In this document: piece after piece, positions 8,051-15,951 of the stretch
Layout of the letters: each line of letters opens with the position of its first letter
How positions within the stretch are numbered: the first letter of the stretch is position 1
Assembly (NCBI GenBank): GCA_018652335.1
Contig: JABICI010000030.1
Span: 1-32,299 of the forward strand
DNA from: Flavobacteriales bacterium
Lineage (GTDB): Bacteria > Bacteroidota > Bacteroidia > Flavobacteriales > BACL11
Length of the DNA stretch: 32,299 nucleotides
Direction of reading: 5' to 3'
The notes under the pieces: generated by a model
Databases searched by the model: none
Told to the model about the DNA's origin: nothing
Seen by the model: the letters and a program-made list of their open reading frames with translations, nothing else
Program-made: the position numbers and the translations under genes

Positions 8051-9516
8051 AAAAAGCAATTATCATAGGAAGTGGATTTTCAGGATTAAGTTCTGCTGCT
8101 TTTTTAGCTAAATCAGGAGTTAAGGTAACAATAATAGAGAAAAATTCTCAACTTGGCGGAAGAGCTAGGATGTTAAAACACATGGGATATTCATTTGACA
8201 TGGGACCAAGCTGGTATTGGATGCCAGATATATTTAATGATTTTTTCAAGGAATTTAATTTATCGGTTAATTCTTGCTACAATTTAATTGAACTTGATCC
8301 TGGATTTAAAATGATATTTGATTCTTCAGAAATAGACATACATGCAAATTTTGATAAAACATGTAAAACCTTTGAAAGACTAGAAAAAGGGAGTTCAACA
8401 AAACTTAAAGAATTTATTAATGATGCTAATTACAAATACAACATCGGAATAAAATTTATGTATAACGCCCCCGGAGTTTCTTTCTTCGAACTTTTGCAAA
8501 AAGATATTTTATTAAATCTAACAAGTTTTGAACTATTAACTTCATACAGAAAACACATAAGAAAATATTTTAATCATCCACATTTAGTCACTTTATTAGA
8601 GTTTCCAGTACTTTTTCTTGGTGCCTCAGCAGAAAAAATGCCAGCTCTTTACAGTTTAATGGCATACTCTGCATTAAAACAAGGAACATTTTATCCAATG
8701 GGAGGTTTTAACAAAGTTATAGAAAGTCTTGTTAAATTATGTAGCGATTTAGGTGTTACGTTTATTACAGATCAAACAGTAAGAAAAATTAATATAGAAA
8801 ATAAAAAAGCAAATTCTGTTACAATAAATAACAATGAAATTATTAAAACTGACTTTGTTATTGCATCAGCTGATTATGCTCATGTTGAAAAAGACTTAAT
8901 TGACAAGAAATATAGAAATTATTCTAAAGAATACTGGGATAATAGAAGCTTCTCCCCTTCCTCTCTTATCTTCTACCTTGGAATAAATACTAAGGTTAAA
9001 AAATTAATACATCATAATTTATTTTTCGATGAGGATATAAAAGAATTCACCAAGGAAATTTATGATCATAAAATTTGGCCAAAAAAACCATTATTCTATG
9101 TTTGTTGTCCGTCTAAAACTGATGAAGATGTAGCCCCACAAGGCAAAGAAAATATTTTTATTTTAATGCCCATTCCAATTGGCATAGAAGATACTGAGCA
9201 AATAAGAGAAAAATATTATAGTATAATTATCAAAAAACTTGAAGAATATTGTGGTCATAAAATTGATGATAGAGTTGAATATAAAAAAAGCTATTGCATT
9301 AAAGATTTTGAAAAAGATTACAATTCATACAAAGGAAATGCATATGGATTAGCAAACACTTTATCACAGACAGCAAATCTAAAACCAAAAATCATAAATA
9401 GAAAGATAAGCAATCTGTTCTATACAGGTCAATTGACTGTACCCGGACCTGGAGTACCACCATCATTAATTTCTGGTAAAATAGTAGCAGATTACATATT
9501 AAAAACAACTAAATGA
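8047..9516 (+). CDS. crtI: Phytoene desaturase (CrtI type)
   Basis: 489 residues, near the usual 490-500. The N-terminus has a dinucleotide-binding motif (IIGSGFSGLSSAAFLAKSG, then EKN...GGRARM) for FAD. MGPSWYWMPD and the C-terminal TGQLTVPGPGVPPSLISGK are CrtI signatures. The enzyme converts phytoene, by successive desaturations, to lycopene at the membrane. The stop overlaps the crtB start by ATGA (9513-9516), so the two steps are translationally coupled. The start at 8047 is the family start and overlaps the upstream small ORF. Confidence 0.93.
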   Translation: MKKAIIIGSGFSGLSSAAFLAKSGVKVTIIEKNSQLGGRARMLKHMGYSFDMGPSWYWMPDIFNDFFKEFNLSVNSCYNLIELDPGFKMIFDSSEIDIHANFDKTCKTFERLEKGSSTKLKEFINDANYKYNIGIKFMYNAPGVSFFELLQKDILLNLTSFELLTSYRKHIRKYFNHPHLVTLLEFPVLFLGASAEKMPALYSLMAYSALKQGTFYPMGGFNKVIESLVKLCSDLGVTFITDQTVRKINIENKKANSVTINNNEIIKTDFVIASADYAHVEKDLIDKKYRNYSKEYWDNRSFSPSSLIFYLGINTKVKKLIHHNLFFDEDIKEFTKEIYDHKIWPKKPLFYVCCPSKTDEDVAPQGKENIFILMPIPIGIEDTEQIREKYYSIIIKKLEEYCGHKIDDRVEYKKSYCIKDFEKDYNSYKGNAYGLANTLSQTANLKPKIINRKISNLFYTGQLTVPGPGVPPSLISGKIVADYILKTTK

Positions 9517-10352
9517 TAAACAAGAAGGAATTATTTGACAAAACATCACTTGAGTGTAGTAAGACAACTACAAAATTGTATAGTACTAGCTTCAGCTTAG
9601 CTATAAGACTTTTAAAAAAGGAATATCGAGATGCTATTTACGCAATCTATGGCTTCGTTAGACTTGCAGATGAAATAGTTGACAGTTTTCATAATTACAA
9701 TAAAGTTAAATTATTAAATGAATTAAGATATGCAACTATTGATTCACTTGAGAAAAAGATTAGTTTAAATCCGATTATAAATAGCTTTCAAAATACTGTT
9801 AGAAAATATAATATTGAATGGATGTTGATAGAAAGCTTTCTTGAAAGTATGGAATATGACCTAAACAATAAAAATTGTGATGATAATTCTTACAAAAAAT
9901 ATATTAAAGGTTCTGCTGAAGCAGTTGGGTTAATGTGCTTACACATATTTAGTCATAAAAATAACGGCCAATACAAAGAGTTGAAAGCTTATGCTGAAGC
10001 TTTAGGCTCTGCTTTTCAAAAAATCAATTTCCTAAGAGATTTAAATGATGATTATAACGGCTTAAACAGAATTTATTTTCCAAACCTAGATATCTCCAAA
10101 TTTAATAATAGCCAGAAAAAAATTATTGAAAAAGATATAGCTAAAGATTTTGAAAAAGGCTTGATAGGAATTAAGAAATTAGATAAAGATGCTAGAAAAG
10201 GCGTATATTTAGCATATCAGTATTACATAAGCTTGTTTAATAAAATAAGAAAAGAAGATGCCAGTAATATTCTTAAAACTAGAATCAGAGTATCAAATTT
10301 TAGAAAAATGCTAATTTTAATCAAATCTGAAATTAAACTTTTATTTATATGA
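9513..10352 (+). CDS. crtB: Phytoene synthase
   Basis: 279 residues, typical of flavobacterial CrtB. The two Mg2+-diphosphate binding regions are visible: DEIVD at residues 53-57 and RDLNDD at 175-180, followed by NRIYFP. It condenses two geranylgeranyl diphosphates into phytoene. It overlaps crtI upstream and the 153-aa gene downstream (10349-10352), each by ATGA. Confidence 0.93.
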   Translation: MINKKELFDKTSLECSKTTTKLYSTSFSLAIRLLKKEYRDAIYAIYGFVRLADEIVDSFHNYNKVKLLNELRYATIDSLEKKISLNPIINSFQNTVRKYNIEWMLIESFLESMEYDLNNKNCDDNSYKKYIKGSAEAVGLMCLHIFSHKNNGQYKELKAYAEALGSAFQKINFLRDLNDDYNGLNRIYFPNLDISKFNNSQKKIIEKDIAKDFEKGLIGIKKLDKDARKGVYLAYQYYISLFNKIRKEDASNILKTRIRVSNFRKMLILIKSEIKLLFI

Positions 10353-10810
10353 GATTACTACTCACTATATTGTTACTTGTTTTAAGTGAATATACATATA
10401 GCTCCGACATATTAAAAACAAGAGAATTATATTCAAATGCAAGTCTAAGTGAAAATAATTGTAAAAAATTTGGAGATAGTCTTTTTAAAAATTCAAATAA
10501 ATCACCTATCATAAAAGGTTATAAAGGTTGTTATTTAATGATAAAATGCAAGTTTACAAGCAATCCAATTCAAAAAATATCCTATTTTAAAAAGGGGAAA
10601 TCTAAAATTGAAAAAGCAATTAAGGAAAGTCCTTATTCATTGGAAATAAGACTTTTAAGATACTCAATCCAAAAAAAATTACCTAAAATACTTCTTTATT
10701 TTAATGAAATTGAAGAAGATTATAATTTTATTATTAAAAATATTAATACTATAAAAGATGAAAAAACTAAGGAATTTATTATTCAATCATTAAAAGCCTT
10801 AAACAAATGA
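10349..10810 (+). CDS. Small secreted protein of unknown function inside the carotenoid operon
   Basis: 153 residues with an N-terminal signal peptide (about residues 1-18; LLLTILLLVLS core). The mature part is Lys-rich and predicted mostly helical; GYKGCYLMIKCKF and ESPYSLEIRLLRYSIQKKLP resemble a short family I recall from other Bacteroidota, with helix pairs somewhat like TPRs, but I cannot name it. Three Cys remain in the mature part. It overlaps crtB and crtZ by 4 bases on each side, so it is made in step with the enzymes. A periplasmic role linked to carotenoid-containing membrane is possible but unproven. It is too short and lacks the membrane segments of a CrtYcd-type lycopene cyclase. 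Confidence 0.75.
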   Translation: MRLLLTILLLVLSEYTYSSDILKTRELYSNASLSENNCKKFGDSLFKNSNKSPIIKGYKGCYLMIKCKFTSNPIQKISYFKKGKSKIEKAIKESPYSLEIRLLRYSIQKKLPKILLYFNEIEEDYNFIIKNINTIKDEKTKEFIIQSLKALNK

Positions 10811-11250
10811 ATCTAATTTTAATCTTGTCAATTATTCTTGCTACTTTCTTATTTATGGAATTTGTAGCTTGGAGCGTTCATAAATATATAATGCATGGAT
10901 TTCTTTGGTATTTACACAAAGATCATCATCAAGTAGATAAAAATAAGATACTACAGAAAAATGATGCATTCTTCCTGATTTTTGCAATACCATCAGCTAT
11001 ATTGATAATATATGGAATAGAAAATTTTAGTTATCAACTTTACATTGGAATTGGAATAGCATTGTATGGACTAGCCTACTTTGTTGTTCACGAAATAATT
11101 ATCCATCAAAGAGTTAAGATACTAAGCAGAATAGATAATAAATACATTAGAGCAATACGTTTTGCACATAAAGTTCACCACAAGAAACTTGAAAAGGAGA
11201 ATTCAGATTCATTTGGCATGTTGCTAGTTTCTTTCAAGTACTTTAAATAA
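10807..11250 (+). CDS. crtZ: Beta-carotene hydroxylase (CrtZ-like)
   Basis: 147 residues, an integral membrane di-iron hydroxylase. The four His clusters of the fatty-acid-hydroxylase/CrtZ superfamily are present: HKYIMH (25-30), HKDHH (37-41), HEIIIH (95-100) and HKVHH (121-125). Hydrophobic segments lie at about 3-20, 54-72 and 78-95. CrtZ adds 3-hydroxyl groups to beta-ionone rings, turning beta-carotene into zeaxanthin. It therefore needs a lycopene cyclase, which is not in this window. The start overlaps the preceding stop by ATGA. Confidence 0.92.
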   Translation: MNLILILSIILATFLFMEFVAWSVHKYIMHGFLWYLHKDHHQVDKNKILQKNDAFFLIFAIPSAILIIYGIENFSYQLYIGIGIALYGLAYFVVHEIIIHQRVKILSRIDNKYIRAIRFAHKVHHKKLEKENSDSFGMLLVSFKYFK

Positions 11251-11276
11251 TATCTAAAATTAAGAATGAGCTCAAA

Positions 11277-12167
11277 ATGAAAGAAATTATTTTAATAACT
11301 GGGGCAAATGGCCATTTAGCTCAGACTCTAGGAAATTATCTTAAAGATGAATATGAGGTTAGATATCTTTCTAGAAAAAAGAATAATTCACCATCGTATT
11401 ACTATTGGAATATTGATGAAAAAGTAATAGAGATTAATGCTCTTAAGGGTTGTAGTCATATAATTCATTTAGCTGGATATCCAATACTAAACAAATGGAC
11501 TGTAAAAAACAAAGAGCTAATGTATAACAGTCGTGTAAACTCCTCAAAACTTCTTTTTGATAAATGTCAAGAACAAAACATCATACCTAAGACATTTATT
11601 ACAGCTTCTGCAATGGGAATATATGATCTTAATAATACTGAAAAAATTAACGAAAATTCTATTAAAGGATCAGATTGGCTAGCACAATTAGCAGTTGACT
11701 GGGAAATAGCATCGCATGCCTTTAAATCAATTGGATGTAGAGTAATACAATTGAGGATTTCTTTAATCTTTAGTAAATATGCTGGATTTTTAAAATACAA
11801 CCTCCTTTCTATGAGGTTTGGAATAGCTGGAATGATTGGCAACAAACATAAAACAGTGAATTGGATAGAAATAAATGATCTTATAAAATTTATAAAAAAG
11901 GGAATAACTTCAAATGATATAAATGGCCCTTACAACCTTGCATGTGATGACCAATTATCACAATTAGACATAGTAAACACAGTAAAAAAGATATTATACC
12001 CATATTGCATTAATATCAGAGTACCAATATATATAACTAAGTTGTTTTTAGGTGAAAGGATAAAAATTATAAGTTCAAACGTAAAACTTGATATGTCAAA
12101 ATTAAAGCAATCAGGTTTCAGATGTGAATGCAATACCTTCTCACAATTAATATACCATTTAAAATAA
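11277..12167 (+). CDS. TIGR01777-family NAD(P)-dependent epimerase/oxidoreductase
   Basis: 296 residues, about 300 being usual. The Rossmann motif TGANGHLAQTL (residues 8-18) is a GxxGxxA variant of the extended-SDR motif. HIIHLAGYPI, NSRVNSSKLLF and TASAMGIYD match TIGR01777 (YfcH-like) proteins. The substrate of this family is largely unknown. It begins 26 bases after crtZ and ends 5 bases before the SOUL gene, so it is within the same operon. Its presence with an SRPBCC gene in one operon recalls SRPBCC-TIGR01777 fusions known in other bacteria, suggesting a shared pathway. Confidence 0.85.
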   Translation: MKEIILITGANGHLAQTLGNYLKDEYEVRYLSRKKNNSPSYYYWNIDEKVIEINALKGCSHIIHLAGYPILNKWTVKNKELMYNSRVNSSKLLFDKCQEQNIIPKTFITASAMGIYDLNNTEKINENSIKGSDWLAQLAVDWEIASHAFKSIGCRVIQLRISLIFSKYAGFLKYNLLSMRFGIAGMIGNKHKTVNWIEINDLIKFIKKGITSNDINGPYNLACDDQLSQLDIVNTVKKILYPYCINIRVPIYITKLFLGERIKIISSNVKLDMSKLKQSGFRCECNTFSQLIYHLK

Positions 12168-12172
12168 AAATA

Positions 12173-12745
12173 ATGAAAATATTCCTTATAGTAATAGCAG
12201 TATTATTTACAATATTCTTTGCTTTTAGTCAAAATGAAAATGTACAAAAAGAAGTGTATGTTTTAATCAAAAAAATAGATGAGGTTGAAATTAGAGCATA
12301 CAATGAATCTATCAATGCTAGTTATTATTCAAAATCAGAATCAGAATCAGAGAGAAATAGTTACTTTAAGTATCTTGCATCATATATATTTGGAGGAAAT
12401 AGCGAGAACAAAAAGATAAGTATGACATCTCCAGTAACAATGAGATTACATGGTGATAAAGAAATGATTTTTAGAATGCCTGATAAATATACATTAGATA
12501 ATTTACCTGATCCAAATAATACCAACATCAATTTTTTTAAAATTCCACCTTGCATAAAAGCCACTATTACATATGGTGGTTATTCCAATAAAAAAATTGA
12601 GCAAAAAAAAATCAAAAAACTTTCAAAATTATTATTAGAGAATAATATACAACATAATAATAAATTTGAAGTTTTAGTTTATAACTCTCCATATAAAATA
12701 ATAAATAGAAGAAATGAAATTACTGTCAATATTACTTACCCTTAA
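12173..12745 (+). CDS. SOUL family heme-binding protein, exported
   Basis: 190 residues from the ATG at 12173, chosen because it gives a clean signal peptide (MKIFLIVIAVLFTIFFAFSQ) 5 bases after the previous stop; an in-frame ATG at 12128 would add 15 residues and bury the signal. The SOUL hallmark KKISMTSPVTMRL lies at about residues 80-92, with MIFRMPDKYTLDNLP and a C-terminal YNSPY following. SOUL proteins bind heme or tetrapyrroles. Probably periplasmic. It is 4 bases upstream of msrA. Confidence 0.85.
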   Translation: MKIFLIVIAVLFTIFFAFSQNENVQKEVYVLIKKIDEVEIRAYNESINASYYSKSESESERNSYFKYLASYIFGGNSENKKISMTSPVTMRLHGDKEMIFRMPDKYTLDNLPDPNNTNINFFKIPPCIKATITYGGYSNKKIEQKKIKKLSKLLLENNIQHNNKFEVLVYNSPYKIINRRNEITVNITYP

Positions 12746-12749
12746 CACT

Positions 12750-13301
12750 ATGATTATTACTGAAAATAAAGAAGATAAATTTCAAACAATATATTTAGGT
12801 GGCGGTTGTTTTTGGTGCGTTGAAGCTGTTTTTGAAGATGTAAAAGGAGTTATTGATGTTACAAGTGGGTTTGCTGGTGGTAAGCTAAAGAATCCTACAT
12901 ACAAACAAGTTGTTAATGGTTATACTAATCATGCTGAAACATGTAAAATTACTTTTGATAACTCAAAAATTAATCTAGAAAATATTTTGGAGATTTTTTT
13001 CTTAACTCATGATCCAACTTCTCTAAATCGACAAGGTAATGATATTGGAACTCATTATAGGTCCATTATTTTATTTAATAATAATACTGAAAAAGATATA
13101 ATAAATAAGTACATTAACAAGATTAATATTACTCTTTTTGATAATCAAATAACAACTGAAGTGAAAAAATTTGATGGTTTTTACAAAGCAGAAAATTACC
13201 ATCAAGGTTATTATAAGCTTAATACGGAGCAACCATACTGCAATGCAGTGATTACACCAAAGGTTAGCAAAGCAAGAAAATTACTTGAAAAATACTACTA
13301 G
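12750..13301 (+). CDS. msrA: Peptide methionine sulfoxide reductase MsrA
   Basis: 183 residues from the ATG at 12750, 4 bases after the SOUL stop; a start at 12714 would overlap the SOUL gene by 32 bases. The catalytic GGGCFWCVEAVFE (Cys20 as nucleophile), GYTNHAETCKI, DPTSLNRQGNDIGTHYRS and ENYHQGYY are classic MsrA motifs. It reduces methionine-S-sulfoxide in proteins. No signal peptide, so cytosolic. It is 1 base from the next gene. Confidence 0.94.
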   Translation: MIITENKEDKFQTIYLGGGCFWCVEAVFEDVKGVIDVTSGFAGGKLKNPTYKQVVNGYTNHAETCKITFDNSKINLENILEIFFLTHDPTSLNRQGNDIGTHYRSIILFNNNTEKDIINKYINKINITLFDNQITTEVKKFDGFYKAENYHQGYYKLNTEQPYCNAVITPKVSKARKLLEKYY

Positions 13302-13302
13302 T

Positions 13303-14103
13303 ATGCCAGAGGGTCCCGAAGTAAAAATAGTCTCTGACTTTATAAATAGTAAGCTACACAACAAAGATATTATTAGTATTGATTGTATTTCACCTCCCTA
13401 CAAGAAAAAATATTCGGAAATTACAAAAGAAGTAAATAAGTTTCTACCTCAAAAGTTTAGTTCTAGCTTTTGCAGAGGTAAAACTACATTTATTCAGTTA
13501 ATAGAAAATAAGTTTCTAGCATACCATCTTGGAATGACAGGGTTTTGGTCATTAGACAAAAGAAAACATGCCCACCTTCGGATAGTTACTAAAAGTAGTA
13601 CTCTATATTTTCATGATACTAGAAGATTTGGCAACATTAAATTAGTTGACAGAAAACTACTTGATACAAAATACGATATTAACTTAGATCTATTAAACAA
13701 TACTATTTCAGTTAACAAGCAGGCAGAATTTATCATATCATTAATTAATACTAATAGAGAAGTATGTAAGGTATTACTAGATCAGAGATATTTTCTAGGA
13801 GTTGGCAATTATTTAAAATCTGAAATTCTTTTTAAATCAAATATTCATCCAAATACTCGATGGAACAAATTAACTTTTAAAGAAAAGTTATCAATTTGTC
13901 ATAACACTAAAGAAGAAATGATTAAATCATACCATCATGGTGGCGCACAACTTCGTGATTTTAAAAATCCTAACATTAGTTCCTCACTTAAACTAAATGT
14001 CTATAATAAAAAAACAGTAGAAGGAAAAAAAATAATAAAAAAAATAACCGCAGATAACAGAATAAGCTACTGGTGTCCAGAAGAACAAAAGGTTAAAAAT
14101 TAA
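13303..14103 (+). CDS. Fpg/Nei-family DNA glycosylase with degenerate zinc finger
   Basis: 266 residues from ATG 13303; the start is fixed because the family begins with MPEGPEV, where Pro2 is the catalytic nucleophile and Glu3 the acid. Other conserved elements are RGK (Lys60), HLGMTG (75-80), HDTRRFGN (104-111) and the helix-two-turn-helix GVGNYLKSEILF (166-177). The enzyme excises oxidised bases such as 8-oxoguanine or formamidopyrimidines, with AP-lyase activity. In the C-terminal finger (about 233-262) only one of four zinc Cys remains (WCPEEQ), while the DNA-binding Arg (NRISYW) is kept; this resembles the zincless finger of NEIL1-type enzymes. It is the last gene of the operon, convergent with umuC. 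Confidence 0.88.
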   Translation: MPEGPEVKIVSDFINSKLHNKDIISIDCISPPYKKKYSEITKEVNKFLPQKFSSSFCRGKTTFIQLIENKFLAYHLGMTGFWSLDKRKHAHLRIVTKSSTLYFHDTRRFGNIKLVDRKLLDTKYDINLDLLNNTISVNKQAEFIISLINTNREVCKVLLDQRYFLGVGNYLKSEILFKSNIHPNTRWNKLTFKEKLSICHNTKEEMIKSYHHGGAQLRDFKNPNISSSLKLNVYNKKTVEGKKIIKKITADNRISYWCPEEQKVKN

Positions 14104-14131
14104 ACATTAAATCATCTAGCATTTAACCTTT
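14088..14131. terminator. Candidate bidirectional hairpin between convergent glycosylase and umuC genes
   Basis: AAAGGTTAAA (14088-14097) and TTTAACCTTT (14122-14131) form a perfect 10-bp inverted repeat, with a 24-base loop containing a weaker inner TTAAAT/ATTTAA pair. It spans both stop codons. GC content is low and the T-runs are short, so termination strength is doubtful. Confidence 0.35.
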
Positions 14132-15366
14132 AAGATATCAGAGAAACGAGTAGTATAGCAAGGTGATAACTTCATCTGTTTTAATTTACCGACTTTTTTA
14201 TTGCCTTCCACAGCTAGTTTTACTGTATGTCTTCCCATGATAGAATTTACCTTATCAACAGCTACATTAATTTTTTTAAGCTTAATTCTGTCTAAAGAAT
14301 CAAATAAACTTAATTGAATTTGTTCTTCTGGGACTATACCTCCTAAAACAACACCAGCTTTTTTATATAAAAAATCACAATTATAAATCATCTTAAGTCC
14401 ATAAATTGCATTTTTAATTATTTCTACGCTATCATTAGTTGGTACCTGTAGATTAATCGATTTATATGGATTATATTGAATTTTCTTATTTCTAAAACGA
14501 TTAGTACTTAAAAATACACTTACAGTAGTACAACAGCTTTTTTCTTTTCTCAGTTTAGTAGCACAATTATTCGCATAGATGCTAATAACCTCTCTCAACT
14601 TATTTAATTCTTTAATTTCTTTACTAAAGGAACGTGCCGTACAAATATTAGCTTTTCTTTTTCTTAAAGTCTCGATTTGATAACAAGCTTTTCCATAAAG
14701 CTCCTTTTGTAATCTTACTCCATTAATAGAAAAATGCTTTTTAATCCATCTACTATCAGTTTGCTTAAATTGTAATGCTGTATGAATACCAAAATCATGT
14801 AACTTACTGGCATTTCTTCTTCCAATGCCCCATAAATCTTGAACATCTAATATGTTTAATGCTCTATCTATTAGATCTTCATCTTTAAATATAAAAACTC
14901 CTGAAGCAGTATGTTTCTTAGCAATATAAGAAGCAACCTTTGCTAATGTCTTTGTCTTAGCAATACCAACAGAAACTGGTATACCAGTCCATTTCTTTAT
15001 CTTATTTTTAATAGCAATTCCTCTTTCTTTTGATGCAAAATCTGAGAAGTCTAGAAAGGCTTCATCAATAGAATAAACCTCCATCTTCTTAACTTCCGTA
15101 CTTACTACATTCATAACTCTTTTAGATAAATCACCATAAAGTGCAAAATTGGTAGAGAATACATTAATACGATATTTATCTATAAGATTTCTAAGTTGAA
15201 ATGCTGGCTGACCCATTTTTACTCCAAGAGATTTAGCTTCATTACTTCTAGCAATGACACAACCATCGTTATTCGATAATACTATTACTGGTTTTAAATT
15301 AATTTTTGGATTAAAGACACGTTCACATGAGGCGTAGAAATTATTACAATCAACCAGCGCAATCAT
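14116..15366 (-). CDS. umuC: Y-family DNA polymerase V catalytic subunit UmuC
   Basis: 416 residues from ATG 15366, 1 base after the umuD stop; the family start is MIALVDCNNFYASCERVF, and the 11 residues gained from an upstream start would overlap umuD. Catalytic acidic residues are Asp6 and Asp101-Glu102 (YSIDEAFLDF). ALVDCNNFYASCERVF, NDGCVIARS and GIPVSVGIAKTKTLAKVA are standard. C-terminal little-finger and UmuC-specific tail are present; QLSLFD looks like a beta-clamp-binding motif. It performs error-prone translesion synthesis with UmuD'. Confidence 0.94.
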   Translation of the reverse strand: MIALVDCNNFYASCERVFNPKINLKPVIVLSNNDGCVIARSNEAKSLGVKMGQPAFQLRNLIDKYRINVFSTNFALYGDLSKRVMNVVSTEVKKMEVYSIDEAFLDFSDFASKERGIAIKNKIKKWTGIPVSVGIAKTKTLAKVASYIAKKHTASGVFIFKDEDLIDRALNILDVQDLWGIGRRNASKLHDFGIHTALQFKQTDSRWIKKHFSINGVRLQKELYGKACYQIETLRKRKANICTARSFSKEIKELNKLREVISIYANNCATKLRKEKSCCTTVSVFLSTNRFRNKKIQYNPYKSINLQVPTNDSVEIIKNAIYGLKMIYNCDFLYKKAGVVLGGIVPEEQIQLSLFDSLDRIKLKKINVAVDKVNSIMGRHTVKLAVEGNKKVGKLKQMKLSPCYTTRFSDILKVKC

Positions 15367-15367
15367 A

Positions 15368-15820
15368 CTATACAGTTTTATGTATAACGTAGGTAACAAC
15401 TCCCCAAACCTGAAAATCCATCTCTTGTGTTATTTTAATAGGTGAAAAATTACTGTTCTCTGGTATAAGATAGAGTTCGTTATCATTCAAATTAACTCGC
15501 TTGACAGTAAACTCACCATCTATAACTGCTAGAACAATACTTCTATTTTTGGGCTCTAAGGATTTATCCACAATCATAATATCACCACTTTTTATACCTG
15601 CATCTTTCATGCTCTCTCCTATTGCTTTAACACAAAAAGTTGCCGAGGGATTATGGACTAAATAATCATTTAAATTTAGATCCATATCCATATGATCTTC
15701 TGCAGGAGATGGAAAACCAGCTTGAACCGAATCTGAAAACAAAGGTATTGATGATAAAGACTGTTCATCAACAGCAAAAAACTCTAATGTGTCTGTATTT
15801 TTTAAATGTTTTAAATTCAT
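15368..15820 (-). CDS. umuD: UmuD, self-cleaving subunit of DNA polymerase V
   Basis: 150 residues. The self-cleavage site is Ala34-Gly35 (VQAGFPSPAEDH), the catalytic Ser70 is in GESMKDAGI and Lys107 in FTVKRV; all three are shifted by exactly 10 positions relative to E. coli UmuD (24/25, 60, 97). RecA-stimulated cleavage gives UmuD', which joins UmuC. Operon with umuC. The upstream region 15821-15951 contains a short palindrome that may be its SOS operator. Confidence 0.93.
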   Translation of the reverse strand: MNLKHLKNTDTLEFFAVDEQSLSSIPLFSDSVQAGFPSPAEDHMDMDLNLNDYLVHNPSATFCVKAIGESMKDAGIKSGDIMIVDKSLEPKNRSIVLAVIDGEFTVKRVNLNDNELYLIPENSNFSPIKITQEMDFQVWGVVTYVIHKTV

Positions 15821-15870
15821 AATAAATTGATTTATGAGATTATAAAATTAATATAAAATCTTACTAATAA

Positions 15871-15881
15871 AACATTATGTT
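15871..15881. promoter_or_regulatory. 11-bp palindrome upstream of umuDC (possible SOS operator)
   Basis: AACATTATGTT is a perfect palindrome around one central base, 51-61 bases upstream of the umuD ATG. LexA-type operators are palindromic, but the flavobacterial LexA motif is not known to me and such palindromes are frequent in AT-rich DNA. The rest of the 131-base intergenic stretch shows nothing else clear. Confidence 0.3.
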
Positions 15882-15951
15882 AATAATAAAAAAGCTCAAA
15901 TAAATAATTGAACTAATAAATAGATAGTTTTGACTAAAAAATTAAGTACTA

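Noticed and set aside
10349-10810. Lycopene cyclase hidden in the small unknown gene
   Set aside because: It has one signal peptide and a soluble Lys-rich body, not the several membrane helices of CrtYcd or the FAD motif of CrtY.
11266-11280. Four-codon frame (MSSK) overlapping the TIGR01777 start by ATGA
   Set aside because: Unlike the 22-codon frame at 7982 it does not begin at the upstream stop and is too short to judge; probably chance.
11567-11845. 92-codon minus-strand frame opposite the TIGR01777 gene
   Set aside because: Fully inside a well conserved gene on the other strand.
12128-12172. Longer N-terminus of the SOUL protein
   Set aside because: Would place 15 polar residues before the signal peptide and overlap the TIGR01777 gene; ATG 12173 fits better.
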